A DNA stretch of 5,162 nucleotides from Alphaproteobacteria bacterium. Lineage in GTDB: Bacteria > Pseudomonadota > Alphaproteobacteria > Rickettsiales > SXRF01. The position numbers and the translations under genes were made by a program. Below, one piece after another: positions 1 through 5,162 of the stretch. Location of the stretch: positions 1-5,162 of the forward strand of contig JAGVKI010000281.1 in assembly GCA_020050695.1 (NCBI GenBank). The letters are read 5' to 3'. Under the pieces are notes generated by a model that had not been told where the DNA came from, ran no database searches, and saw nothing but the letters and a program-made list of their open reading frames with translations. The stretch's first letter is position 1, and every line of letters begins with the position of its first letter.

Positions 1-15
1 GATTATATGACCCTG

Positions 16-41
16 CAGAAAAACTATAAGCCATAAGGCTT
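16..41 (-). terminator. Weak intrinsic terminator after the ankyrin-repeat gene
   Basis: On the minus strand, five bases past the TAG stop (47-49), AAGCC (41-37) and GGCTT (32-28) form a 5-bp stem with loop TTAT. Three bases later comes a run of five T (plus-strand AAAAA at 19-23). The order stem then U-tract fits Rho-independent termination of the minus-strand gene. The stem is short and only part GC, so efficiency may be low. The first 15 bases of the window hold nothing I can assign. Confidence 0.5.
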
Positions 42-46
42 GAGGT

Positions 47-2110
47 CTAATATTTCTTCGGAACGGTTGGAATAGGGGAGTTTTGCGCAGGTGTTTGCGG
101 GACCATCATATTCTTGTCATCTAAAACTGGTTTAGGACGTTCGCTTACCACGCTGCCTGCGCCTACATCCCAGTGCAGTGCAATATCGCTGCAGCGCTTT
201 TCCATATCATCCTTATTGCCTACCCCGCGTGAGCGTCGTTCTCGTGATGAGTGCATGATGTCAAGCTGGTCGAATACACGTTTTTTGGCAGATCCGGCAA
301 TACGCTTAATGCTTTTGGGGCTGATTTCATAGTCATTGATAAGTGTATCCTGAAGGTCGGCTACTTTCTGTTTGCTGGTTTCAATAGCGTCGCGTAACTC
401 TTCGCTTTTGAGCTCCGTTGTCATGCCCGAGGTATAGCAGTAATACCAGTATTGAAAGGAGCAGTTGTTATAAGCAAGGTCGTGGAAAACTTCATTGCGC
501 TGGCTTTCGCTTTTCTGCTTCGCAGCAATGAGTGCCTTGCGTCGTGCCGTATCCTTACGCAGGCGTTGCTGCTCTTCTATTGCAAGCTGCGCGGCTTCTG
601 CGCTGATTTCAGCCTTCAGGTAGGTTTGCAGCCGTGCGTCATAGATTTTTTCTTCCAGTTCTATGGCTGCTTTTTCTGCCGCCTCTTTTTCCAGGCGTTT
701 CTTCGTCTCTTCTTCACTTTCTTGCATCGCCCGCTGCTCTTCCTGGATCTTCATTTCCAGTTCGCGCTGGGCTCTTTTCTCCAGCTGTTCTTCTTCTATA
801 ATCTTGTTTTCCATGTCGCGCTTGCGGGCAGCGTCAAGCAGGGTTGACCGGATGCTTTGGTCAATCTGCTGAACGGCTTCCTGCGTCTTTGCTGCTTCCT
901 GTTTAGCTTTTGCCGCTTTCTCCAGTGCATCGGCGGCCTGCTGCTCTTCCAGAATTTTGTGCTCTAATTCCGTTTTTGCCTTGGTGTTCTGAAAGGTTTC
1001 TGACAGGACTTTATTATCAACCCCGCTTTTCTGGATTGCCTCGTTATCTGCCTGCGATGGTTCCGGTGCAGCTGTGTTTTCAGATGGGGCAGGAGCGGTT
1101 GCAGCTGGTGTCAGGCTAGGCACAGGCGCAGATATTACGGGTGTAGGTGCTGGCACGGTATTGGCCGGTTCTGCTGGCGCAGGATTCACTGGCACAGGAT
1201 TCACTGGTGCAGGATTCACTGGCGCAGGATTCACTGGTGCAGGATTCACTGGCGCAGGATTCACAGGCGCAGGATTTACTGGTGCAGGATTCACTGGCAC
1301 AGGATTCACTGGCGCAGGATTCACTGGTGCAGGATTCACTGGTGCAGGATTCACAGGCGCAGGATTCACAGGCGCAGGATTCACAGGCGCAGGATTTGCC
1401 GGTGCAGGATTTGCGGCGGCGGCTAACTTTATTCTTTCGGCAGCAAGCGCCCATTCAGCAGCGCGTTTATCAAGAATTGCCTGGCGCTCTACATCCAGTC
1501 TTTTTTGTTCGGCCTCTGCGGCAGCAATCTGTGCTTTGGAAAGGGTTTTATTGGTTTTCGTCTGCTGTTCTTCGAGTTCGCGATAGCGTTCCAGCAGGTC
1601 GCGGTTAATCTGTTCATATGCAGAATTGACCTGCTCGACTTTCTTGCGGGCAAAATTATCCATCAGCGTTACTATTTCAGTATTACCGGCACGGTAGGCG
1701 AAGTTACGAGCCATTTCGCCGCTTTTGTCGGGCGTATAGGCATCTACACCGCTATCGAGCAGGTATTGTACCATTTCGGCATTGCCGCTGCGGGCCGCAT
1801 AAAACAGCGCTGTGCGGCCACTGCTATCGCGGCTGTTAATGTCTATGCCATTTTCAATCAGCTTGTGTAATACGCTCAGGCCTTCCGGATCTTTGCGTGC
1901 AGCAGCCAGGAAGAGCAGGCCAACGCCATTATTGTCTACGGCGCGTACATTGCCGCCTTGTTTGAGCAGGAGGTCGAGATCGTCCGCGCGGCCAAGATTG
2001 GTGCGGTATACCATTTCCGAATCAGGCGGTGTGCTTGGGGTGTCGTTGGCGAAGGCCAGCACACCCGGGAGCATGCCTGTAAGGACTATGAGACAAATAA
2101 GTTTACGCAT
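47..2110 (-). CDS. Exported ankyrin-repeat, NPAPV-repeat and coiled-coil protein of unknown function
   Basis: Predicted 687-residue exported protein that I do not recognise as a named gene. Residues 1-21 form a signal peptide (MRK, hydrophobic LICLIVLTGMLPGVL, cleavage after AFA), which points to the periplasm or outside. Residues about 35-155 hold roughly four ankyrin repeats; the clearest, 98-130, has the RTALFYAARSGN and VQYLLDSGVDA signatures. Residues 156-232 are a charged, Ala/Glu/Gln-rich coiled coil. Residues 234-313 are sixteen pentapeptides, mostly NPAPV, followed by Pro/Ala-rich sequence to about 353. Residues 374-535 are a second long coiled coil. The C-terminus has a Cys/aromatic patch (550-559), a basic stretch (620-640) and a Pro-rich tail. 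I chose the ATG at 2110, not the upstream in-frame ATGs at 2149 and 2164, because it starts the signal peptide directly and has AAGGA upstream. Ankyrin repeats bind proteins, and Pro-rich repeats usually act as extended spacers, so a scaffold or envelope-spanning role is inferred. No enzymatic motif is visible. Confidence 0.85.
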   Translation of the reverse strand: MRKLICLIVLTGMLPGVLAFANDTPSTPPDSEMVYRTNLGRADDLDLLLKQGGNVRAVDNNGVGLLFLAAARKDPEGLSVLHKLIENGIDINSRDSSGRTALFYAARSGNAEMVQYLLDSGVDAYTPDKSGEMARNFAYRAGNTEIVTLMDNFARKKVEQVNSAYEQINRDLLERYRELEEQQTKTNKTLSKAQIAAAEAEQKRLDVERQAILDKRAAEWALAAERIKLAAAANPAPANPAPVNPAPVNPAPVNPAPVNPAPVNPAPVNPVPVNPAPVNPAPVNPAPVNPAPVNPAPVNPAPVNPVPVNPAPAEPANTVPAPTPVISAPVPSLTPAATAPAPSENTAAPEPSQADNEAIQKSGVDNKVLSETFQNTKAKTELEHKILEEQQAADALEKAAKAKQEAAKTQEAVQQIDQSIRSTLLDAARKRDMENKIIEEEQLEKRAQRELEMKIQEEQRAMQESEEETKKRLEKEAAEKAAIELEEKIYDARLQTYLKAEISAEAAQLAIEEQQRLRKDTARRKALIAAKQKSESQRNEVFHDLAYNNCSFQYWYYCYTSGMTTELKSEELRDAIETSKQKVADLQDTLINDYEISPKSIKRIAGSAKKRVFDQLDIMHSSRERRSRGVGNKDDMEKRCSDIALHWDVGAGSVVSERPKPVLDDKNMMVPQTPAQNSPIPTVPKKY
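1172..1411 (-). repeat. Sixteen-copy 15-bp tandem repeat encoding NPAPV pentapeptides
   Basis: On the plus strand GGATT recurs exactly every 15 bases from 1182 to 1407, sixteen times with no indel. The common unit is GGATTCACTGGYGCA. Read on the minus strand it encodes NPAPV. The order from the N-terminus is NPAPA, six NPAPV, NPVPV, six NPAPV, NPVPV, NPAPA. Variation is mostly at third codon positions (GCG/GCA, GTG/GTA, CCA/CCT), so the peptide is better conserved than the DNA. Because 15 is a multiple of three, gain or loss of units would keep the reading frame. Confidence 0.97.
2048..2110 (-). other. Signal peptide of the ankyrin-repeat protein
   Basis: The first 21 codons give a basic n-region (MRK), a hydrophobic core and the small-x-small pattern A-F-A before N22, typical of signal peptidase I. 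The only Cys (residue 6) is inside the hydrophobic core, not at a lipobox +1 position, so a lipoprotein is unlikely. This segment also fixes the translation start, since the longer ORF would put 18 polar residues ahead of it. Confidence 0.8.
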
Positions 2111-2120
2111 TCTACTGACG

Positions 2121-2126
2121 GTCCTT
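2121..2126 (-). promoter_or_regulatory. Shine-Dalgarno site supporting the start at 2110
   Basis: The minus strand reads AAGGAC at 2126-2121, ten bases before the ATG at 2110-2108. The spacing is slightly long but workable. It supports the internal start over the upstream ATGs. The site overlaps the -35 element of the opposing htpG promoter, so one short stretch serves both genes. Confidence 0.5.
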
Positions 2127-2151
2127 GACAAATTTTCCTTAAACACCATAT
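2124..2151 (+). promoter_or_regulatory. Predicted sigma-32 (RpoH) heat-shock promoter of htpG
   Basis: CTTGACA (2124-2130) matches the E. coli sigma-32 -35 consensus CTTGAAA at 6 of 7. After a 13-base spacer, CACCATAT (2144-2151) matches the -10 consensus CCCCATNT at every defined position but one. Spacer length is in the normal range. Transcription would begin near 2157-2160, leaving about 33 bases of AU-rich leader. htpG is a classic sigma-32 target in E. coli. TTGACA (2125-2130) is also a perfect sigma-70 -35, with TATGGG (2149-2154) as a poorer -10 at 18 bases, so basal housekeeping transcription is possible too. Because the ATG at 2150 lies in the -10, it cannot be the htpG start if this promoter is used. 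Confidence 0.72.
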
Positions 2152-2184
2152 GGGTTACAAACATATAAATTCTAGTCCATATGG
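2146..2184. repeat. Pair of CCATATGG palindromes in the divergent promoter region
   Basis: CCATATGG occurs at 2146-2153 and again at 2177-2184, 31 bases from start to start, close to three helical turns. Extended by one base, the pair is inverted: ACCATATGG in the first, CCATATGGT in the second. The first copy overlaps the predicted htpG -10; the second ends seven bases before the htpG ATG. The layout fits a two-site operator on one face of the helix between divergent genes, but no known regulator is recognised and this remains inference. Confidence 0.45.
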
Positions 2185-2191
2185 TATCATT

Positions 2192-4081
2192 ATGAGCAGT
2201 AAAAACGAAGAAAAGCTTAAATTTTCAGCGGAAATCAGCAAAGTTTTGCAGCTGATGATCCATTCCCTGTACACAAATAAGGACATTTTCCTTAGGGAAT
2301 TGATCTCAAATGCCTCGGATGCCTGCGATAAACTGCGTTATGAGGCCCTTACACAGCCTGATTTAAGCCGGGATGGCACGGAATATCAGCTTAACATTAA
2401 GATAAATAAAGAAAAAAGGCGTATAACCATTTCCGATAACGGAATTGGCATGAGTCGCGCGGAATTAATTAATAATTTAGGCACCATAGCCAAGTCCGGA
2501 ACGCAGGAATTTTTATCCATGCTGACTGGCGACAGCAAGAAGGATATGCCACTGATTGGCCAGTTTGGCGTTGGCTTTTATTCTTCCTTCATGGTGGCAG
2601 AAGAAGTCACTGTGGTATCGACACGCGCAGGCAGCAATGAAACATGGCAGTGGCACTCACTGGGGGACGGCGAATTTACCATCATTCCTATGGACGAAGC
2701 GCCGCGTGGCACCAGCATTACGCTGCACCTGAAAGACGGTGAAGACCAGTATCTGGATAAATTCCGCCTGCGCCATATTGTGCAGACCTATTCTGACCAT
2801 ATCTCCTTCCCGATTAATATCATCGACGAAGAGGGCAACAGCGAAGCGGTCAATACCGGTTCGGCGCTGTGGATGCGCAATAAGAGCGACATTACACCGG
2901 AGCAGTATAAGGAGTTCTATCACCATGTTGCCCATGCGGTAGATGAGCCATGGCTTACCATTCATAACAAGGCAGAAGGCGCGCTGGAATATACCAACCT
3001 GCTGTTCGTGCCTTCGATGAAGCCGTTTGACCTCTATCACCCGGATCGCAAGCCACGCATAAAACTTTATGTGAAGCGCGTCTTCATTACCGAAGAAAAC
3101 GTGGAACTGATTCCACGTTACCTGCGTTTTGTACGCGGCATCATTGATTCGCAAGACCTGCCGCTGAATATCAGCCGCGAAACACTGCAACATAATGCGT
3201 TGCTGGCCAAAATCCGCGATATGGTGATCAAGCGTGTGCTGCTGGAACTCAAGCGCAAGAGCGAATCTGACGCGGAAGGCTATGCTAAATTCTGGGCGAA
3301 TTTTGGCCCCGTGCTCAAAGAAGGCATGTGCGAAGCAAACAGCCCGCGTCAGGCCATTATGGAAGTGTGCCGCTTTAATTCCACCACTACGCAGGGTGAT
3401 GCGCTTACCGGCATTGAAGACTATATCAGCCGCATGAAGGAAGGGCAGGACACTATCTATTACCTGACCGGCGATAAGCTGGATGTGCTGCGCCTGAGTC
3501 CGCAATTGGAAGGCTTTGCCAAGCGTGGCATTGAGGTGCTGTTGCTGTCTGACCATGTTGATGATTTCTGGGTCAATGTCGTTACCGACTATAAGGGCAA
3601 AAAGCTGAAATCCGTTACCCGTGCTGACATTGACCTTGATAAGGTAAGCAGTGATAGCGAAGACAAAAAAGAAGAGGAAAAGGACAAAGATCAGGATGCA
3701 AACGTACAGGCGCTGTGCGTGCGCATCAAAGAGATACTTGGCGATAACGTCAAGGATGTGCGTACCACCAGCAAACTTTCGAACAGCGCGGTTTGCCTTG
3801 CTGTAGAAGAGGGCGCGATGGATTTCCGACTGGAGCGTTTCCTGATTGAGCAGAAGCAGCTGAACACCGCATCGGCCAAAATCCTTGAGGTCAATCCCGA
3901 TCACAGCATTATCCGCTCGCTTGCGGGTAAGGTGTCCAGCAGTGCATCGGCGAAAGAAGTGGAAGATGCAACGTGGCTTCTCTTTGATCAGGCGCGGATC
4001 TTAGAGGGCGAAACGCTTGTAGACCCCGCTGGCTTTATGCGACGGCTGCAAGGGTTTGTAGAAAAGAGTCTGGCTGCCTGA
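2192..4081 (+). CDS. htpG: Chaperone protein HtpG (bacterial Hsp90)
   Basis: Complete 629-residue cytoplasmic Hsp90-family chaperone, a homodimeric ATP-driven clamp that remodels client proteins, often with DnaK. E. coli HtpG is about 624 residues. The N-terminal GHKL ATPase domain (about 8-220) shows the motif with catalytic E36 and Mg-binding N40, ATP-binding D82 in SDNGIGM, the NNLGTIAKSG lid start (94-103) and GQFGVGFYS (123-131). The middle domain (about 225-485) holds LYVKRVFI and the ISRE arginine R329 that contacts the ATP gamma-phosphate. A highly charged linker (486-503) precedes the C-terminal dimerisation domain (about 505-629), which has AMDFRLERF and ends without MEEVD, as usual in bacteria. 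All expected catalytic residues are present. I start it at the ATG at 2192, not 2150, because family homology begins there and 2150 lies within the predicted promoter. No good Shine-Dalgarno precedes 2192. A sigma-32-type promoter stands upstream. Confidence 0.98.
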   Translation: MSSKNEEKLKFSAEISKVLQLMIHSLYTNKDIFLRELISNASDACDKLRYEALTQPDLSRDGTEYQLNIKINKEKRRITISDNGIGMSRAELINNLGTIAKSGTQEFLSMLTGDSKKDMPLIGQFGVGFYSSFMVAEEVTVVSTRAGSNETWQWHSLGDGEFTIIPMDEAPRGTSITLHLKDGEDQYLDKFRLRHIVQTYSDHISFPINIIDEEGNSEAVNTGSALWMRNKSDITPEQYKEFYHHVAHAVDEPWLTIHNKAEGALEYTNLLFVPSMKPFDLYHPDRKPRIKLYVKRVFITEENVELIPRYLRFVRGIIDSQDLPLNISRETLQHNALLAKIRDMVIKRVLLELKRKSESDAEGYAKFWANFGPVLKEGMCEANSPRQAIMEVCRFNSTTTQGDALTGIEDYISRMKEGQDTIYYLTGDKLDVLRLSPQLEGFAKRGIEVLLLSDHVDDFWVNVVTDYKGKKLKSVTRADIDLDKVSSDSEDKKEEEKDKDQDANVQALCVRIKEILGDNVKDVRTTSKLSNSAVCLAVEEGAMDFRLERFLIEQKQLNTASAKILEVNPDHSIIRSLAGKVSSSASAKEVEDATWLLFDQARILEGETLVDPAGFMRRLQGFVEKSLAA

Positions 4082-4100
4082 TTGCAACGGAAGGTTGCAA
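4082..4100 (+). other. Hairpin immediately after the htpG stop codon
   Basis: TTGCAAC (4082-4088) and GTTGCAA (4094-4100) form a perfect 7-bp stem with loop GGAAG, beginning on the base after the TGA. No U-tract follows, so it is not a standard intrinsic terminator. It could stabilise the htpG mRNA 3' end or slow polymerase. TTGCAACG also repeats directly at 4082-4089 and 4095-4102, so it may instead be a DNA-binding site just upstream of the next promoter. Confidence 0.45.
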
Positions 4101-4123
4101 CGCATACGGTAACAGGGTATAAG
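4095..4123 (+). promoter_or_regulatory. Predicted sigma-70-type promoter of the diguanylate cyclase gene
   Basis: TTGCAA (4095-4100, 4 of 6 against TTGACA), an exact 17-base spacer, and TATAAG (4118-4123, 5 of 6 against TATAAT). Transcription would start near 4130, giving a leader of about 45 bases that contains the ribosome-binding site. This would let the gene be transcribed apart from htpG. The -35 lies in the arm of the hairpin behind htpG, and the -10 lies in the inverted repeat at 4117-4140. Confidence 0.55.
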
Positions 4124-4140
4124 TGCATCCGCATTTATAC
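4117..4140. repeat. 10-bp inverted repeat over the predicted -10
   Basis: GTATAAGTGC (4117-4126) pairs with GCATTTATAC (4131-4140) around the loop ATCC. All ten positions pair in RNA, with one G-U wobble (4123 with 4134). It covers the predicted -10 and start site of the next gene, the usual place for a repressor operator. It could also act as a transcript hairpin ending htpG mRNA, but no clean U-tract follows. The sequence alone does not decide between these. Confidence 0.5.
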
Positions 4141-4164
4141 ATATCGTTTAACGAGACCTTTTAC

Positions 4165-4170
4165 AGAGGT
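4165..4170 (+). promoter_or_regulatory. Ribosome-binding site of the PAS-GGDEF gene
   Basis: AGAGGT lies five bases before the ATG at 4176. It is a better Shine-Dalgarno match than either of the other two genes has, and it settles the start of the diguanylate cyclase. Confidence 0.7.
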
Positions 4171-4175
4171 ATTGC

Positions 4176-5162
4176 ATGTTCAAAAAACTATCGTCTCCGC
4201 TTCTAAAACTGGTTGATACATCAGGTCAGGAAAAAGAAGTGGATACGCTGAAAGATGAACTGCAACTGCTTACCTCTTATTCAACTGATACGATATATCG
4301 CCTGCGTTATGACAGTATGCAGTATGACTATGTAAGCCCGTCGATTCTGCGCCTGCTTGGCTACACGCCGGAAGAGTTTAAATCCATTCCCATCCGCAAC
4401 GTGATTTTAGAGACGCGCATTGTCACCAATGCCATGCAGACGGTGCATTCCTTTGATTATCTGGAACAGATGCGCAAGCGCGGCGAGACCAGCAAATGGC
4501 AGGCTGATTACCTGATGAAAACCAAGGATGGCCGCAAAATATGGGTGGCGGATATTTCTTTCCCCTGGCTCGACGATAATGGCGCGATGATTGGCTCTGT
4601 TGGTTCGCTTCGTGACGTTACCGAGCGCGTGCATGCCGAGAGCATGGCCAAGGAAGAAATCGCGCGCATGTCCAATACCGACCAGCTGACGAGCCTTTCC
4701 AGCCGCCGTTATTTCTTCACCAAGCTGGAAGATGAACTCAAGCGCATCAAGCGCAGCCATGAAGAATTATCGGTGCTGCTGATCGACATGGATTATTTCA
4801 AGAACATCAATAATAACTATGGCCAGCATGTGGGTGACAAGGTGCTGCAAGGGGTGGGGCGCATCATCGCCAGTTGCCTGCGTGAGACCGACACTGGCGC
4901 GCGCGTTGGCGGCGAAGAATTTGGCGTGATATTGCCGGAAACACCTGCCAGCGGCGCCTATTGGGTGGCGGAGCGTATTCGCTCCAGCGTAGCCAAGGAG
5001 ACATTTGCATTGGGCGAAGAAAACCATCTGTTTGGGTGCACGGTATCCATTGGTATCGCTTCTGGCCGGTTCGACCAGAATCTGGATGCTAACACGCTGT
5101 ATAAGATTGCCGACCAGCGCCTTTATATCGCCAAGCACACAGGCCGCAACCAGGTGTCGATG
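4176..5162 (+). CDS. PAS-GGDEF diguanylate cyclase (cut by the window end)
   Basis: Open for 329 codons to the last base with no stop, so the gene is 3'-incomplete here. It should make cyclic di-GMP from two GTP. No signal peptide or membrane segment is seen, so it is probably cytosolic. A short N-terminus leads into a PAS domain (about 31-100; YVSPSILRLLGYTPEEF) and its PAC end (about 105-152; KTKDGRKIWV, GSLRDVTER), then a helical linker into GGDEF (about 166-329). Active-site features are intact: D204 and D206 in LLIDMDYFK, N212 and D221 for guanine, and GGEEF at 245-249. The inhibitory I-site RETD (236-239) has the standard five-residue spacing before GGEEF, so product inhibition is expected. 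Small departures are LSSRR for the usual LPNRR and NNNYGQH for NDxxGH. The closing ADQRLYIAKHTGRNQV motif shows the GGDEF domain is essentially complete; a short tail or a further domain such as EAL may follow. The PAS ligand cannot be told from sequence. Confidence 0.95.
   Translation, partial: MFKKLSSPLLKLVDTSGQEKEVDTLKDELQLLTSYSTDTIYRLRYDSMQYDYVSPSILRLLGYTPEEFKSIPIRNVILETRIVTNAMQTVHSFDYLEQMRKRGETSKWQADYLMKTKDGRKIWVADISFPWLDDNGAMIGSVGSLRDVTERVHAESMAKEEIARMSNTDQLTSLSSRRYFFTKLEDELKRIKRSHEELSVLLIDMDYFKNINNNYGQHVGDKVLQGVGRIIASCLRETDTGARVGGEEFGVILPETPASGAYWVAERIRSSVAKETFALGEENHLFGCTVSIGIASGRFDQNLDANTLYKIADQRLYIAKHTGRNQVSM

Noticed and set aside
1172..1411. CRISPR array
   Set aside because: The units are contiguous 15-mers with no spacers and lie inside a coding frame.
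1116..1454. Minus-strand Cys/Ser-rich repeat ORF (ESCAS repeats)
   Set aside because: It is a shifted-frame reading of the same NPAPV array and has no start signal or domain.
1074..1608. Plus-strand ORFs encoding AGFTG-like or QDSLA-like repeats, possible pentapeptide-repeat protein
   Set aside because: They lie antisense to a long ORF with signal peptide, ankyrin repeats and coiled coils. The flanks of the repeat have no sensible protein character, and the open frames follow from the stop-free 15-bp unit.
2111..2164. Upstream ATGs at 2164 and 2149 as start of the ankyrin protein
   Set aside because: They would add 13-18 polar residues before a clean signal peptide, and they lack a better ribosome-binding site.
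2150..2191. Upstream ATG at 2150 as the htpG start
   Set aside because: The 14 extra residues match nothing in HtpG, and the codon lies in the predicted -10 element.
2158..2191. RNA thermometer in the htpG leader
   Set aside because: No stem that would hide a ribosome-binding site is seen, only the 8-base palindrome and trivial 3-bp pairings; there is no ROSE or fourU motif.
2657..3904. 415-codon minus-strand ORF opposite htpG
   Set aside because: Antisense to a fully conserved HtpG; the translation shows no domain and its extent follows from the codon use of htpG.
4407..5138. Two minus-strand ORFs opposite the 3' gene
   Set aside because: They mirror the PAS-GGDEF gene, whose conserved motifs run on the plus strand without a break to the window end.

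Overview
The window comes from a proteobacterium, most likely an alphaproteobacterium. The basis is the HtpG sequence: its whole length reads like alphaproteobacterial, including Rickettsia-type, HtpG as I remember it. This was judged by eye, without an alignment. Base composition looks close to even, and no tRNA, rRNA, insertion sequence, phage gene or CRISPR array is visible.

There are three protein genes. On the minus strand, 47-2110 encodes an exported 687-residue protein with a signal peptide, about four ankyrin repeats, a coiled coil, a perfect-register NPAPV pentapeptide array, a second long coiled coil and a cysteine/aromatic-rich C-terminus. I do not recognise it as a named gene. Diverging from it across an 81-base gap is htpG (2192-4081, plus strand), the bacterial Hsp90 chaperone, complete. 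After a 94-base gap, a cytoplasmic PAS-GGDEF diguanylate cyclase (4176 to the window end, plus strand) runs off the right edge. It is open to the last base, with its catalytic domain practically complete.

The two spacers hold most of the regulatory signal. The divergent spacer carries a good match to a sigma-32 (RpoH) heat-shock promoter aimed at htpG. It also has two copies of the palindrome CCATATGG exactly 31 bases apart, one lying in the promoter -10 and the other just before the htpG start codon. The spacer after htpG holds a short hairpin directly behind the stop codon. It also holds a sigma-70-like promoter for the diguanylate cyclase, whose -10 is embedded in a 10-base-pair inverted repeat. 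A weak intrinsic terminator follows the ankyrin gene at the left edge.

Functionally the three genes are protein folding under stress, c-di-GMP signalling and an envelope-located protein-interaction scaffold. Nothing in the sequence ties them into one pathway. The most unusual item is the ankyrin/NPAPV/coiled-coil protein with its 15-base tandem array. No clearly new multi-gene system is visible.
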